Notes: generated by a model from the sequence alone, not told the origin. Shown: positions 1 through 10,434, counted from the stretch's first letter. The stretch: 64,000 nucleotides of DNA from Faecalibacter macacae (GCF_003687725.1 NZ_RDOJ01000010.1:39130-103129); one strand, 5' to 3'. A program made the numbers and translations.

Positions 1-747
1 AACAAAAGCTCCGGTTCTATATCCAGCTGGTAAATTAAATACTTTATATTCATTCGTATTTAAATTATATATATATGGTTTTAATGCAACATCTCCTACT
101 AAAGTTCCTTCATCAGTGATATGCCAAATATGGTTATTAACAGGAACCGCAAGATCTGTTAAGATTTTTTCTAAAGATTGACCAACTTGATAAACTGCTA
201 ATTCACGAAAAGTTCCATTTGTATTTGCATCAACCCAACCAACTGTTTTACCAGAATTATTTACACTGTAACCTGCTCCATAAGTATACCCTTGTGGCAA
301 AAGATTAGTTAAAGTTTGTGTTTGAATATCGTAAACAAATGGCTTTGCTTGCATTTGTCCAGAGATATATCTCCCATTCTCGCTAATTTTATATACTGTT
401 GTGACATCACTTGCTACAAAACTTTCAAAAACTGGTATTGTAATCCATACTTCAGAATTTGCTAATTTATATATTGGATGGGTTAAACCATCAATAATTT
501 TAGTCCCTACAATATCACCTGCTTCATTCATATAAGCATAGGTATTAATTTCTGCTGGTTTAGGAACCATCATATTCGAAACGTAATCATAAGTAAAAGT
601 TGCTAGTAATGCATTTCCATTATTTTGAATTCCTTTTACTGCAGTTCCTGGAACTCCAAAAGGTCTAAATTCAATTTGTTGTTCTTGCCCAAAAAGAGCA
701 GAAACTAATAAAGTAAATAATAGAGTAAGTTTTAATTTGTTAATCAT
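1..747 (-). CDS. Secreted protein of unknown function, 3' end outside window
   Basis: An open frame runs without a stop from ATG at 747 to the window edge, giving 249 visible codons. The first ~20 residues (MINKLKLTLLFTLLVSALFG) form a typical Sec signal peptide, so the product is exported. The body carries spaced similar units of the type KISENGRYISG, SVNNSGKTVGW and HITDEGTLVGD. These resemble the repeats of the HAF/extracellular-repeat beta-propeller family, in which each unit ends in a G-x-hydrophobic-G turn. That resemblance is inference from pattern only. No catalytic motif is visible. The C-terminus, where a T9SS sorting domain would sit, is not in the window. It is divergent from the dioxygenase gene. 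Confidence 0.75.
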   Translation of the reverse strand, partial: MINKLKLTLLFTLLVSALFGQEQQIEFRPFGVPGTAVKGIQNNGNALLATFTYDYVSNMMVPKPAEINTYAYMNEAGDIVGTKIIDGLTHPIYKLANSEVWITIPVFESFVASDVTTVYKISENGRYISGQMQAKPFVYDIQTQTLTNLLPQGYTYGAGYSVNNSGKTVGWVDANTNGTFRELAVYQVGQSLEKILTDLAVPVNNHIWHITDEGTLVGDVALKPYIYNLNTNEYKVFNLPAGYRTGAFV

Positions 748-1017
748 ATGTTCACTAATTATAAATTTCAAATAACTTAATAAAAACTTAATATTTTTTG
801 ACTTCATATTTCAAATTTCACGAATCTTTAAAGTCTTTATTTTTAATTAATAAATCTTATTCAAATGCTGATAATTAAAAGACTTAATTATTGAATTACA
901 ATTATTTAAATTATAACATTTCGATACTAAGTTTTAAACTAACTACAATTATATCTACAAAACACTTTATTATCATTTGTTAATGTATAGATATATCGAA
1001 TTTTATAACTTTGAGAT
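748..1017. other. AT-rich divergent intergenic region
   Basis: This 270-bp gap separates two divergent genes. It is very AT-rich. The only element I can support is the TAnnTTTG box just before the dioxygenase gene. I see no open frame with a plausible product and no RNA gene. Confidence 0.5.
1006..1013 (+). promoter_or_regulatory. Candidate -7 box (TAACTTTG) before ygiD-like gene
   Basis: It matches the Bacteroidota -7 consensus TAnnTTTG. It ends only 5 nt before the GTG start, so a transcript from it would be essentially leaderless, or the true start lies further downstream. Confidence 0.4.
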
Positions 1018-1908
1018 GTGGATAGAAAAAACTTTTTAAAATTGTTAGCAGTAGCCCCATTAATAGGAAGCGCCATGAGCCTTCAAGAATTAGGAAAATT
1101 TACAGAGACTTTAAGTGAAACTGAAGAAATGCCTATTTTATTTTTAGGACATGGAAGTCCTATGATTGCTTTAGAAGAAAATCAATTTGTAACTGGTTTT
1201 AGGGATATCGTAAAAAAGATTCCTACACCAAAAGCTATAGTATGTATTTCTGCGCATTGGGAAACGAAAGGCACTTTTGTTACAGCGATGACTAGTCCTC
1301 CTACCATTCATGATTTTGGAGGTTTTCCACAAGCTTTACATGATGTACAATATCCTGCTCCTGGAAATCCAGATTTAGCAAAAGAAATCAAACAGATTAT
1401 TAAATCAGCAGAAGTTGGACTAGATATAGAATGGGGATTAGATCATGGTGCTTGGACAGTTATTAAACACATGTATCCTGATGCAAATATTCCGATTGTG
1501 GAATTTAGTTTAGATTATAGACGAACTCCTGAACAACATTATCAATTGGCTCAAGAATTAAAAGCATTACGTAAAAAAGGTGTCTTAATTATTGGTAGTG
1601 GAAATATTGTCCACAATTTACGCGCTGTTGCTTGGAATCGTATCAATGATGTATTCGGATTCGATTGGGCAATTGAAGCTAACGAAACCATTAAAAAAGC
1701 AATTATAGATCGTAATCACAAACCTTTAATGAATCCTTTTGATCAAGGGCAAGCTTTTCAATTAGCAATACCAACACCCGAACATTATTTACCTTTATTG
1801 TACGCTTTAGCTTTAGAAGGAAAAGATGACGAAATATCATTCTTCAACGACGAACCAGTTGCTGGTTCTTTATCGATGACGTCTGTTTATATCGGAAAGA
1901 ATATATGA
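1018..1908 (+). CDS. ygiD: 4,5-DOPA dioxygenase extradiol family protein (LigB/YgiD)
   Basis: A 296-residue protein of the class III extradiol ring-cleavage dioxygenase superfamily (LigB/YgiD group), which opens catechol-type rings such as L-DOPA using a non-heme metal. Visible conserved blocks are GHGSPM near residue 45 and HWE near residue 81 (likely metal/catalytic histidines), then HDFGGFP and DHGAW in the middle and GSGNIVHNL near residue 195. The N-terminus (MDRKNFLKLLAVAPLIGSA) is a short hydrophobic extension seen in Bacteroidota members; whether it acts as a signal is unclear. The start is GTG. The alternative in-frame ATG at 1075 (MSLQELG) would remove this extension and fit a leader better. 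The physiological substrate is unknown. Confidence 0.85.
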   Translation: MDRKNFLKLLAVAPLIGSAMSLQELGKFTETLSETEEMPILFLGHGSPMIALEENQFVTGFRDIVKKIPTPKAIVCISAHWETKGTFVTAMTSPPTIHDFGGFPQALHDVQYPAPGNPDLAKEIKQIIKSAEVGLDIEWGLDHGAWTVIKHMYPDANIPIVEFSLDYRRTPEQHYQLAQELKALRKKGVLIIGSGNIVHNLRAVAWNRINDVFGFDWAIEANETIKKAIIDRNHKPLMNPFDQGQAFQLAIPTPEHYLPLLYALALEGKDDEISFFNDEPVAGSLSMTSVYIGKNI

Positions 1909-1938
1909 TTCTTTTAATCCATTAATTGGTGTTAACTA

Positions 1939-1970
1939 TAAAGTCGAATAGAATTATCTATTCGACTTTT
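1939..1970. terminator. Bidirectional terminator
   Basis: A perfect stem (AAAGTCGAATAG / CTATTCGACTTT) with a 6-nt loop, followed by T-runs, lies between convergent genes. It can serve both the dioxygenase gene and the outer-membrane-protein operon. Confidence 0.85.
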
Positions 1971-1978
1971 TTTCGTTT

Positions 1979-4606
1979 TTATAATTTAAAATTTATTCCC
2001 AACAAAATATAGCGTTGATTTAAAGAATAATTGGATAAATTACTATAATAATCACTAATATTTTTAACATCAAACGATTTATTGTTTAATAAATTCGCTC
2101 CTCTTAAATACAAGGTATAATTTTCTTTTTGGGGTTTAAAAAACATATACGTATCCAAGAAATGATATTTACTATTTGAGTCTAAATTTGGTTGATAAAA
2201 ATCCCATGTTACATTAAAGAAAATCGATTTTGAAGGTTTTATTATTAATTTTGCTGAGTTATTAAACGACGAAAAATCGAACTTTTGGGTTAAACCTTCT
2301 GTCTTGTTTTGATTGTACTGAAAGTTAAAATTATTCTCGAAATTGATTGGAAAATTAAAAGCCGACTTCATAAAAAAGTTAATCGAATAACTTTGATTGA
2401 TATTTGTTCTTAGGTCTGAATTATTAACTTGATTTTGATAATTCATCCAATTATAACTTGCTCTTAATCTAAAATTAGTTCGTAAAGGATAATAATATTT
2501 TTCGACAGTCGTAGAAAAACCAAACGATTCGTTTTTAGTATCTAATAAATAACTTACAATTTTTGTTACATCATTTTCAATTAAAATCGTCGAGAAAATA
2601 TTATTCTGATTCGTTTGATAATATCCAGTCAACATCCAAGAAAATTGTCGATATGCACTTTGGCTTGAAAAATCTAAACTTACATTATTATATTTCTGAA
2701 AGTCGAAAGCTGTCGAATTTCTTTTAAGCGTACGATGATTTGTTAATATATAATTTTGAAATAAATTATTTTCTTGTGGTAAATTTTGATCCGAAATAAA
2801 ATTTAATTTTATGTTATTTTGCATATCAAAACGGTAAACCAAATTAATTTTCGGATTAAAAACCGAACGATTTAATTTTTCTTGATTAGCATTTAACCAA
2901 TAATTTTTCAGTTTTAAATGATTAATCCAAGTTAATTTTCCAAACACAAAACTATACTTCCCTTCTATCGTACTATTTAAAATTTTATAATCTAAATCGT
3001 TTCTAAAATCATTTCCTAAATCTTCTTGATCTTGACTTAATTTTGATTCTAATTTATTCTGAATAATACTTTGATTGGCATTAATTTCATACTTTCCTAA
3101 CTTATTTCTTCCATAAAAATTAAACCCGAAATTGGTGAAATATTTCGAGAACGAACTTAATTGATCCGAAGTTGAAACCAAATTATTTAAACCTAAGTAA
3201 TCAAATCCAGGCGATAAACTAAAATTTTGAGGTTTATCATTCACCGAAAATTGCGTATACAATTGTAAACTATTTTTCGTGTTGATTTTCTCTGTGTATA
3301 AAAAATGATTGCGGAAATATTTATTCTTCGAAACCAATTTACTGTTGAATTGATTTCTGTAATTCGAATCATAAAAATTATCCGTTGCAGATTTTTCAAA
3401 ACGATAAATCAAATCATTTTCGATCATTGATCTGTTCTTATTTTTCCACGTCAATTTCAAATTTAAATCATAAAGTGTGGGTTTTTTAACCACTTTATTT
3501 CTTTCCGAAAGATTAATTATACTATCTCCACTAAAATTGTAAGTTGTATTATTTGATGTTTCGTATTGCAAACGATCGTCTAAAGCTGTAAAATTTAATC
3601 GAAGATTTGTCGCTTTCGAAAATTTAAAAATAGTATTTGTATTTCCGTACCAATATTCATTTTGATTAGCGCGTTGCGTTCCGACATCACTACTAAAAGA
3701 TGTTTCGTTAATAGCCTTTGCAGCTAATTCTTCGCTAATTTTAGAACTTGCGACATCACTATTTCCTGAAAAATAATCGTAAGGCGTTTCGTTAAAACCT
3801 GTATTATTAAACGAAATAGTCGTGAAATTTTTAATTGCATTAGAAACCGTTAATCCGTTTGCTTTCGTTTGTAAACGATTTTCAATTCCTCCAGACAAAT
3901 CAAAATTTGCAGAAAAATCTGCCATTCCTTTTTTCAGTTTAAGATTTAAAGCTACTTGATCGGTATGTTTTACATTTTTTAGCAATGGATTTTCCTCAAA
4001 ATTTTCTATCGCTTGAACTTGATCTATAATTTCGGGCGAAATATTCTTAGAACCATTTGTATATTGACTTCCGAACAAATCGTCTCCATCTAATAAAAGT
4101 TTTTCGATTGGTTTATTTTTATATTTAATTGTTCCGTCCTCTTCTACTTTTATACCTGGCATTTTCCGTAAAACATCTTCTATGTTTTTATCCAAATCGC
4201 TTTTGTAATGATTTACATTGTAATTTACCGTATCGTCTTTTACGGTAAATGGTCTTGTATTCTTGATAAAAACTTCTTGTAATTGAATATTGCTTTTTAT
4301 TAGAATAAAATCTGTCTTTTGGTTTTCTACTAATTCTGATTTATAAATTGTTTTAAATTCTTTCTCATAACCTAATTTATAAACTTCTAGTAAAATGGTG
4401 TCACTTGCTTCAGATAAATTGATTATAAATTCTCCATTTCCTTTAGTTGTCGTGAATTTTTCTATAATCTGCGTTCTTTGATTTTTTGCCAAAACAGAAA
4501 CAGATGAAAGTGGTTTATTCCCTTCATCTGTTATAATTCCTTTTACAATCTGCGCTTGTATAAAATTCCCTGTAAAAATGAGAACTAAAATTATAAGATT
4601 TCTCAA
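1979..4606 (-). CDS. CarboxypepD_reg-like / outer-membrane beta-barrel protein (TonB-receptor-like)
   Basis: An 875-residue outer-membrane protein. A signal peptide (MRNLIILVLIFTGNFIQAQ) is followed by a carboxypeptidase-regulatory-like beta-sandwich (about residues 20-105). A plug-like segment follows (about 118-235, with DVLRKMPGIKVEEDGTIKY and LLLDGDDLFG), then a long barrel rich in aromatic beta-strands ending in a typical hydrophobic terminal strand (YILLGINFKL). Relatives are annotated as outer-membrane beta-barrel or TonB-dependent-receptor-like proteins of unknown ligand. It lies 10 bp downstream of a GLPGLI gene, the usual pairing in Flavobacteriia, and probably shares its transcript. 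No specific substrate can be inferred. Confidence 0.82.
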   Translation of the reverse strand: MRNLIILVLIFTGNFIQAQIVKGIITDEGNKPLSSVSVLAKNQRTQIIEKFTTTKGNGEFIINLSEASDTILLEVYKLGYEKEFKTIYKSELVENQKTDFILIKSNIQLQEVFIKNTRPFTVKDDTVNYNVNHYKSDLDKNIEDVLRKMPGIKVEEDGTIKYKNKPIEKLLLDGDDLFGSQYTNGSKNISPEIIDQVQAIENFEENPLLKNVKHTDQVALNLKLKKGMADFSANFDLSGGIENRLQTKANGLTVSNAIKNFTTISFNNTGFNETPYDYFSGNSDVASSKISEELAAKAINETSFSSDVGTQRANQNEYWYGNTNTIFKFSKATNLRLNFTALDDRLQYETSNNTTYNFSGDSIINLSERNKVVKKPTLYDLNLKLTWKNKNRSMIENDLIYRFEKSATDNFYDSNYRNQFNSKLVSKNKYFRNHFLYTEKINTKNSLQLYTQFSVNDKPQNFSLSPGFDYLGLNNLVSTSDQLSSFSKYFTNFGFNFYGRNKLGKYEINANQSIIQNKLESKLSQDQEDLGNDFRNDLDYKILNSTIEGKYSFVFGKLTWINHLKLKNYWLNANQEKLNRSVFNPKINLVYRFDMQNNIKLNFISDQNLPQENNLFQNYILTNHRTLKRNSTAFDFQKYNNVSLDFSSQSAYRQFSWMLTGYYQTNQNNIFSTILIENDVTKIVSYLLDTKNESFGFSTTVEKYYYPLRTNFRLRASYNWMNYQNQVNNSDLRTNINQSYSINFFMKSAFNFPINFENNFNFQYNQNKTEGLTQKFDFSSFNNSAKLIIKPSKSIFFNVTWDFYQPNLDSNSKYHFLDTYMFFKPQKENYTLYLRGANLLNNKSFDVKNISDYYSNLSNYSLNQRYILLGINFKL

Positions 4607-4616
4607 TGATCATTTT

Positions 4617-5354
4617 TTAATCTACCAAACATTCTATTTGACATTTAGAAACTGACCGAACACTAGTATTTCCTTCAGTATCAATTTCTGTTTTATTACT
4701 TTCTTTATAATTTTTTTGATAAAGTCTTTGGTATTCTTTAAAATCGATAAACTTTTTGGTTTCCTTATACGGATTATCAATTGTTATGTCTTCGTTCTTT
4801 AACTGGATTTCTGTCGCAGTAATTTTAAATTCATTATCCAAGGAATAAACTTCTAAAATTACACCTGGTAAGCCGTCAAATTTCCAAGGTCCACCATGTG
4901 TAAAACCTAGTTCTGTCGTAAAAAAGGCATGATACGTTCGTCCGTAATGCCTCATTACAGCTCGCTGACAATTGAAACCTAAAATAGTTTTTGTTTGCTT
5001 CGTTAACTCCCATTTAAAAATTTGAATAGGATCTTTTGTAGGAAAATGTTTAAAAATGATTGTATTATCATAGTAGATCGAATCTTTATTATAGTCTTTA
5101 TAATATGCCACAAAATTATTTTTTAACTTTACTTGTATAATATTATTAGCTTCTAGTTCGTCATCATTAAATCCATTTTTACTATGATCTATAATAAATA
5201 AAGATTTATCATCACCCATTTTTAATAGAGAAGGTATTGTATAATTGGGTGCATTTTTCCAATTATATTCATAATTATATTTAATACTAAGACTACTCTG
5301 TGAAAACAGAGTAGTTGCAACAGTAATAAAGAAAATAGATAAGATTTTCTTCAT
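4617..5354 (-). CDS. GLPGLI family protein
   Basis: A 245-residue exported protein of the GLPGLI family (TIGR01200-type), whose function is unknown. It has a signal peptide (MKKILSIFFITVATTLFSQ). The signature block near residue 160 reads GPWKFDGLPGVILEV, a GLPG-V-I variant of the family's name motif. Family members typically sit directly upstream of a CarboxypepD_reg/TonB-like barrel gene, as here, suggesting a periplasmic partner. Two Cys lie close to the C-terminus (KCQIECLVD) and could form a disulfide. Confidence 0.85.
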   Translation of the reverse strand: MKKILSIFFITVATTLFSQSSLSIKYNYEYNWKNAPNYTIPSLLKMGDDKSLFIIDHSKNGFNDDELEANNIIQVKLKNNFVAYYKDYNKDSIYYDNTIIFKHFPTKDPIQIFKWELTKQTKTILGFNCQRAVMRHYGRTYHAFFTTELGFTHGGPWKFDGLPGVILEVYSLDNEFKITATEIQLKNEDITIDNPYKETKKFIDFKEYQRLYQKNYKESNKTEIDTEGNTSVRSVSKCQIECLVD

Positions 5355-5469
5355 CTTTTAATTTTTAAAATGTTAATTAATATTTCAAATAAATAAATAA
5401 ACAAATAAACAATTATTTTATTAAATAAAGACATAATATATTAACTCCCTTTTCAAATTAACAAACCAA

Positions 5470-5501
5470 AAAAAAAGACGATTCAATTAAGAATCGCCTT
5501 T
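5470..5501 (-). terminator. Terminator of the rimP-nusA-infB operon
   Basis: A 10-bp stem (AAGGCGATTC / GAATCGTCTT on the minus strand, one G-T pair) with a 6-nt loop is followed by a long T-run. It lies just past the infB stop codon. Confidence 0.85.
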
Positions 5502-5519
5502 AATATTTATAGTTTGAAA

Positions 5520-8500
5520 TTATTTTAATTTCTTTTTAACCTCGATAGTTTCGTAAGCTTCGATGATATCGTTGATTTGAATATCGTTGTAGTTTTTAAT
5601 ATTTAAACCACATTCGTATCCTTTAGAAACTTCTTTCACATCGTCTTTGAAACGTTTTAATGAAGCTAATTCACCTTCGTGAACTACAACACCATCACGG
5701 ATAATACGAATTTTAGAAGTTCTGTAAACTTTACCATCTAATACCATACAACCTGCAATAGTACCAACTTTAGTTACTTTGAAAGTTTCACGGATTTCGA
5801 TATTACCTGTAACTTGCTCTTTTAACTCTGGTGATAACATACCTTCCATCGCTTCTTTGATGTCGTTAATTGCATCATAGATGATAGAGTAAGCACGGAT
5901 TTCGATTTCTTCTCTTTCCGCTAAATCACGAGCGTTAGTTCCAGGACGAACGTTAAATCCTAAGATAACTGCATCAGAAGCAGAAGCTAATAATACATCA
6001 GATTCTGTAATCTGTCCAACACCTTTATGTAAGATATTAACAATGATTTCGTCTGTAGATAATTTCTGTAAAGAGTCTGTTAATGCTTCTACTGAACCAT
6101 CCACATCTCCTTTTAAGATAATATTTAACTGTTTGAAATCTCCTAAAGCTAAACGACGACCAATCTCGTCTAATGTGATGTGTTTCTGTGTACGGATCGT
6201 TTGCTCACGTTGTAACTGCTCTCTACGAGATGCAATTTGTTTTGCTTCACGCTCGTCTTCGTAAACTTTAAACTTGTCACCAGCTGTAGGTGCACCATCT
6301 AAACCTAAGATTGTAACAGGAGTTGATGGTCCAGCTTTTTTCACTTGGTTACCACGCTCATCTAACATTGCACGAACTTTACCGTGGTTAGATCCTGCTA
6401 AGATATAATCTCCTACTTCTAAAGTACCGTTTTGAACAATCATTGTAGAAACGTAACCACGTCCTTTATCTAATGCTGCCTCAACTACTGTACCTAAAGC
6501 TTTACGGTTTGGATTAGCTTTTAATTCTAAAACTTCAGCTTCTAATAAAACTTTGTCTAATAATTCATCAACTCCTAAACCAGATTTAGCAGAGATTTCT
6601 TGAGATTGGTAAGTACCACCCCAATCCTCAACTAATAAGTTCATCTGAGCTAATTGCTCTTTTACTTTTTCTGGATTAGCTGCAGGTCTATCAATTTTGT
6701 TGATAGCGAAAACCATAGGAACTCCAGCTGCTTGCGCGTGAGAAATTGCCTCACGTGTTTGTGGCATGATCTGGTCATCCGCTGCAATCACAATAATTGC
6801 AATATCTGTTACCTGAGCACCACGAGCACGCATCGCTGTAAAGGCCTCGTGACCTGGTGTATCTAAGAATGCTACACGTTTTCCGTTAGCTAAAGTAACG
6901 TTGTATGCACCAATGTGCTGTGTAATACCTCCAGATTCTCCTGCAATTACATTCGCTTTACGAACATAATCTAATAACGAAGTTTTACCGTGATCTACGT
7001 GTCCCATCACCGTAACGATTGGAGCTCTTTCTTGTAAATCTTCTTCGTTATCAACAATTTCTTCTTCTTCGTTATCTGCCTCTGCTGATGCAAATTGAAC
7101 TTCGAAACCGAAATCATCCGCTACTAATTGAATTGTATCTGCTTCTAAACGTTGGTTCATTGTTACCATGATACCTAAAGACATACATGCAGAGATAACG
7201 TCCATAACAGAAACATCCATTAATGAAGCTAATTCATTAACTGTAACGAATTCTGTTACTTGTAACGTTTTGTCTTTGTCCATCGCTTCTTGCTCCATTT
7301 CGGCTTGGAAACGACGTTCATTACGTTTATCTTTTCTGTGTTTAGCAGATTTCTTATTTTGACCTTTAGAAGTTAACTTATCTAAAGTATCTTTAATTTG
7401 TTTTTTAACATCCTCGTCGCTTAATTCAGCTTGTGGTGCGCGGTGTCCTTGTCCTGGGCGGTTGTTACCAAAACGGTTTCCACCTTGTCCTCCTGGACGA
7501 TTTCCACCTTGTCCTCCTGGACGGTTTCCACCTTGTCCTCCTGGACGGTTTCCACCTTGACCACCTTGACGGTTTCCTTGTCCTTGACCACCTTGACGGT
7601 TTTGTACTTGACCTTGTCCACCTTGACGGTTTCCTTGTCCTTGTCCACCTTGACGGTTTCCTTGACCTTGTCCACCTTGACGGTTATTGTTGTTATCTGT
7701 AGATTTTACATCTTCAGGTTTAACACCTTTTTGAATACGTTTACGCTTCTTTTTATCTGCTGGATTGTTTGAACCTTTTTTATCATCTTTTTTAGGTGCT
7801 TTCTCGAACTTTGATAAGTCGATTTTAGCTCCTGTAAAGTTTGGTCCATCTAATTTAGTATATACAGTCTCAATCTTCTGAGGTTGTTCTGCTGCTACTT
7901 CTTTTTCTTCTTTCTTCACTTCAGGCTTCGCTTCCGATTTTACTTCAGGTGTACTAACCACTGCTTCTTGTTTCGGCTTTTCTTTCTTCACTTCGGCCTT
8001 TGGTGCTGCGGCAGCAGGTTTCTCCTTTACCTCTTTTTTAGGTTTAGGAGTTTCCTCTTTCTTAGTTTTACCTGTATTATTTAATTTATCTAAATCGATT
8101 TTACCAATAACTTTTGGATGTGTATTCTCCTCTTGTTTTGGAGCTTCAACTTCTTTTTTAGACTCTTCCTTCACAGGTTGAGTTTTAGGAGCTTCTGCCT
8201 CGATATTCTTCACTTCTTGTTTCTCAACAATTTTTTCTTCCTTTTTTGCAGGCTTAGTCGCATCTAAATCAATTTTACCAATTGTTTTAGGTCCTCCTAA
8301 TACTACTTTAGTCGTTTCAACTACTTTAGGTTTAGCAGCTTCTGCTTTCGCTTCAGCTTCTTTCTTTTCAGCAGCTTTTATCTCTGATAATTTGTTAATG
8401 ACTATTTCTCCGGAAGCTTGCTTTTGTTTAGCATCTGAACGGAACTCATTAACTAAAATATCATAAGTAGGCATATCAATTTTTGAGTTAGGCGATCTTT

Positions 8501-8597
8501 CTACAGTAGTCCCCTTACCTTCTAAAAAATCAACAGCACGATCTATAGATATGTTTAACTCCTTTAATACTTTACTTAATCTGGTTGTTTCCGACAT
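5520..8597 (-). CDS. infB: Translation initiation factor IF-2
   Basis: A 1025-residue IF-2, the GTPase that brings initiator tRNA to the 30S subunit. The N-terminal IF2_N module (residues 1-60) is followed by a long Lys/Glu/Ala-rich low-complexity linker and a Gly/Gln/Arg/Asn tandem-repeat stretch (about residues 303-385). A second IF2_N-like domain precedes the G domain, with GHVDHGKTS (G1), DTPGHEAFT (G3), NKID (G4) and SAKSG (G5), then domains II, III and C2. The length is normal for Bacteroidota, where the N-terminal linker varies. It is the last gene of rimP-nusA-infB, 60 bp after nusA, and has a possible internal promoter in that gap. Confidence 0.98.
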   Translation of the reverse strand: MSETTRLSKVLKELNISIDRAVDFLEGKGTTVERSPNSKIDMPTYDILVNEFRSDAKQKQASGEIVINKLSEIKAAEKKEAEAKAEAAKPKVVETTKVVLGGPKTIGKIDLDATKPAKKEEKIVEKQEVKNIEAEAPKTQPVKEESKKEVEAPKQEENTHPKVIGKIDLDKLNNTGKTKKEETPKPKKEVKEKPAAAAPKAEVKKEKPKQEAVVSTPEVKSEAKPEVKKEEKEVAAEQPQKIETVYTKLDGPNFTGAKIDLSKFEKAPKKDDKKGSNNPADKKKRKRIQKGVKPEDVKSTDNNNNRQGGQGQGNRQGGQGQGNRQGGQGQVQNRQGGQGQGNRQGGQGGNRPGGQGGNRPGGQGGNRPGGQGGNRFGNNRPGQGHRAPQAELSDEDVKKQIKDTLDKLTSKGQNKKSAKHRKDKRNERRFQAEMEQEAMDKDKTLQVTEFVTVNELASLMDVSVMDVISACMSLGIMVTMNQRLEADTIQLVADDFGFEVQFASAEADNEEEEIVDNEEDLQERAPIVTVMGHVDHGKTSLLDYVRKANVIAGESGGITQHIGAYNVTLANGKRVAFLDTPGHEAFTAMRARGAQVTDIAIIVIAADDQIMPQTREAISHAQAAGVPMVFAINKIDRPAANPEKVKEQLAQMNLLVEDWGGTYQSQEISAKSGLGVDELLDKVLLEAEVLELKANPNRKALGTVVEAALDKGRGYVSTMIVQNGTLEVGDYILAGSNHGKVRAMLDERGNQVKKAGPSTPVTILGLDGAPTAGDKFKVYEDEREAKQIASRREQLQREQTIRTQKHITLDEIGRRLALGDFKQLNIILKGDVDGSVEALTDSLQKLSTDEIIVNILHKGVGQITESDVLLASASDAVILGFNVRPGTNARDLAEREEIEIRAYSIIYDAINDIKEAMEGMLSPELKEQVTGNIEIRETFKVTKVGTIAGCMVLDGKVYRTSKIRIIRDGVVVHEGELASLKRFKDDVKEVSKGYECGLNIKNYNDIQINDIIEAYETIEVKKKLK
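7459..7686. repeat. Tandem repeat inside infB encoding GQG/NRQGG units
   Basis: About eight in-frame degenerate units of roughly 21-30 bp encode [17 protein letters not shown] and NRPGGQGG. The 3' units (protein order) are nearly identical to each other at DNA level, consistent with recent slippage. The encoded segment is unstructured and resembles RGG-type RNA-binding linkers. Confidence 0.85.
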
Positions 8598-8624
8598 ATA
8601 TGCTAATCTTTTTTATAATGTTTG

Positions 8625-8632
8625 CAAATTTA
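8625..8632 (-). promoter_or_regulatory. Candidate -7 box (TAAATTTG) upstream of infB
   Basis: It matches TAnnTTTG on the minus strand in the nusA-infB gap, 28 nt before the infB ATG. It may be a secondary promoter within the operon. Confidence 0.35.
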
Positions 8633-8657
8633 CGAATAGTTTATGATTTAAAGACAA

Positions 8658-9893
8658 TTAATCTTCAAACTCTGATTTTAAGATGTTGATAACGTCTTGA
8701 ATTGTCTCCTCTTCAAGGTCTGTACGTTTTACTAAATCGTCAACATCTTGCTCTAAAATACTCTTCGCAGTATCTAATCCAATTGCTTTGAATGCTTCGA
8801 TAACCCAATCGTCGATCTCATCTACGAATTCAGTTAACTCTACATCTTCATCTTGTGCACCTTCTCTGAAAATATCAATTTCCATTCCAACTAATTTAGA
8901 AGCTAAACGTACGTTATAACCTCCTTTACCAATTGCTTTTGAAACTTCATCTGCAGCAACGTGAACTAAAGCTTTGTTTTCTTCTTCGTTAATTTCGATG
9001 TTTGAAATTTTCGCTGGGTTTAAAGCACGAGTAATAAATAAGCTCATGTTATTAGTGTAGTTAATTACGTCGATATTTTCGTTACGTAATTCACGTACAA
9101 TTGAGTGGATACGAGATCCTTTCATACCAACACATGCTCCTACTGGATCAATACGATCGTCGTAAGATTCTACTGCTACTTTTGCTTTATCTCCTGGGAT
9201 ACGAACTACATTTTTGATTGTAATTAATCCGTCGTAAATTTCTGGAATTTCTTGCTCGAATAATTTCTCTAAGAATTTTGGAGAAGTACGAGATAAAATA
9301 ATTTGAGGTTTAGATCCTCTTAATTTAACATCATCTACGATTGCACGTAAAGTTTCACCTTTACGGAAGAAATCTGAAGGGATTTGATTCTCTTTTGGTA
9401 AAATCATTTCGTTTTGCTCTTCATCCATAATAATCACATGTTTATGACGGATATGGTGAATTTCTCCTGTTACAATTTCTCCGATAATTCCTTTGAATTT
9501 CTCGTATAAGTTAGAGTTATCGTGCTCCATTACTTTAGCCACTAAAGTTTGGCGTAAAGTTAAAATTGCGCGACGTCCTAAAGATTCGATTGGAATTCTT
9601 TCTGATACTTCTTCACCGATTTCGAAATCTGGCTCAATTAAACGAGCTTCAGCTAATTCGATTTCTAATGCATCATCTTCAGAGAAACCATCAGCAACAA
9701 CGATACGGTTGTGCCAAATCTCTAAATCTCCTTTATCAGGATTTACAATAATATCGAAGTTATCATCAGAACCGTATTTTTTTCTTAATACACTTTGAAG
9801 AGTTTCTTCTAAGATCTTCATAAGTGTAATACGATCGATACTTTTTTCGTCTTTGAAATCTACGAAAGATTCGATTAATGCAAGATTGTCCAT
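8658..9893 (-). CDS. nusA: Transcription termination/antitermination factor NusA
   Basis: A 411-residue NusA, which binds RNA polymerase and nascent RNA to modulate pausing, termination and antitermination. Domains in order: N-terminal polymerase-binding domain (about 1-125), S1 (about 130-200), two KH domains (GMKGSRIHSIVRELRNE near 235 and GKGGYNVRLASKLVG near 325), then a short acidic C-terminal segment that ends in EFED. The length matches other Bacteroidota NusA proteins, which lack the long repeats found in E. coli. It lies between rimP and infB in the standard order. Confidence 0.98.
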   Translation of the reverse strand: MDNLALIESFVDFKDEKSIDRITLMKILEETLQSVLRKKYGSDDNFDIIVNPDKGDLEIWHNRIVVADGFSEDDALEIELAEARLIEPDFEIGEEVSERIPIESLGRRAILTLRQTLVAKVMEHDNSNLYEKFKGIIGEIVTGEIHHIRHKHVIIMDEEQNEMILPKENQIPSDFFRKGETLRAIVDDVKLRGSKPQIILSRTSPKFLEKLFEQEIPEIYDGLITIKNVVRIPGDKAKVAVESYDDRIDPVGACVGMKGSRIHSIVRELRNENIDVINYTNNMSLFITRALNPAKISNIEINEEENKALVHVAADEVSKAIGKGGYNVRLASKLVGMEIDIFREGAQDEDVELTEFVDEIDDWVIEAFKAIGLDTAKSILEQDVDDLVKRTDLEEETIQDVINILKSEFED

Positions 9894-9908
9894 TTTACAT
9901 CTATTTTT

Positions 9909-10379
9909 TTAAAAGGTTACTTTGATGATCGCTTTTTTGATCTCAGTGTAATTTACTTTTTCTTCTTTTTCTACAGTTACTTTTCCTTTCCCCAAAGCTT
10001 TTGGCTCACGAGTTTCCCACCATAAGGTAACACCTTCCTCATCAGCAGCTACGATTTCACCTTCTAATTTAGTTTCGTCGTTTAAAGTTGCTTCTAAAGT
10101 TCTTCCGATGTTTTTCTTATATTGACGTGGTAAAACTAATGGAGTTCCAACACCTGGAGAAGATACCTCTAATACAAAATCACATTCTTCTCTATCAAGA
10201 TTGTTTTCTATAAAGCGGCTAATTCTTACAATTTCTTCGATTGGTAGACCTTCATCACCATCCACAAGAATTGATATTTTATCGTCTGGAGAAATTTTCC
10301 AGTCGATTAAAAACAATGCTGGATTTGCAGCGATTGCTTCTTCTACTAATTGTTTTACTTTGTCTGAATCCATATACAA
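9909..10379 (-). CDS. rimP: Ribosome maturation factor RimP
   Basis: A 156-residue RimP, needed for 30S subunit assembly. The family signature is visible as LEVSSPGVGTPL near residue 85, with the upstream DGDEGLPIEEIVRISR segment. It is the first gene of rimP-nusA-infB, 15 bp from nusA. A TAnnTTTG box lies about 55 bp upstream of the start. Confidence 0.97.
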   Translation of the reverse strand: MYMDSDKVKQLVEEAIAANPALFLIDWKISPDDKISILVDGDEGLPIEEIVRISRFIENNLDREECDFVLEVSSPGVGTPLVLPRQYKKNIGRTLEATLNDETKLEGEIVAADEEGVTLWWETREPKALGKGKVTVEKEEKVNYTEIKKAIIKVTF

Positions 10380-10434
10380 CGAAAAAGAGAGCTATAACCA
10401 GCCCTCCTCCATTTAGTTTCTCTAAAATTCTATG

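Noticed and set aside
7459..7686. Possible CRISPR array (regular short repeats)
   Set aside because: Units are contiguous without unique spacers and are in frame within infB; it is a coding tandem repeat.
7421..7772. Overlapping open frames on both strands opposite the Gly/Gln-rich part of infB
   Set aside because: They follow automatically from the tandem repeats, encode low-complexity sequence, and lie wholly inside infB.
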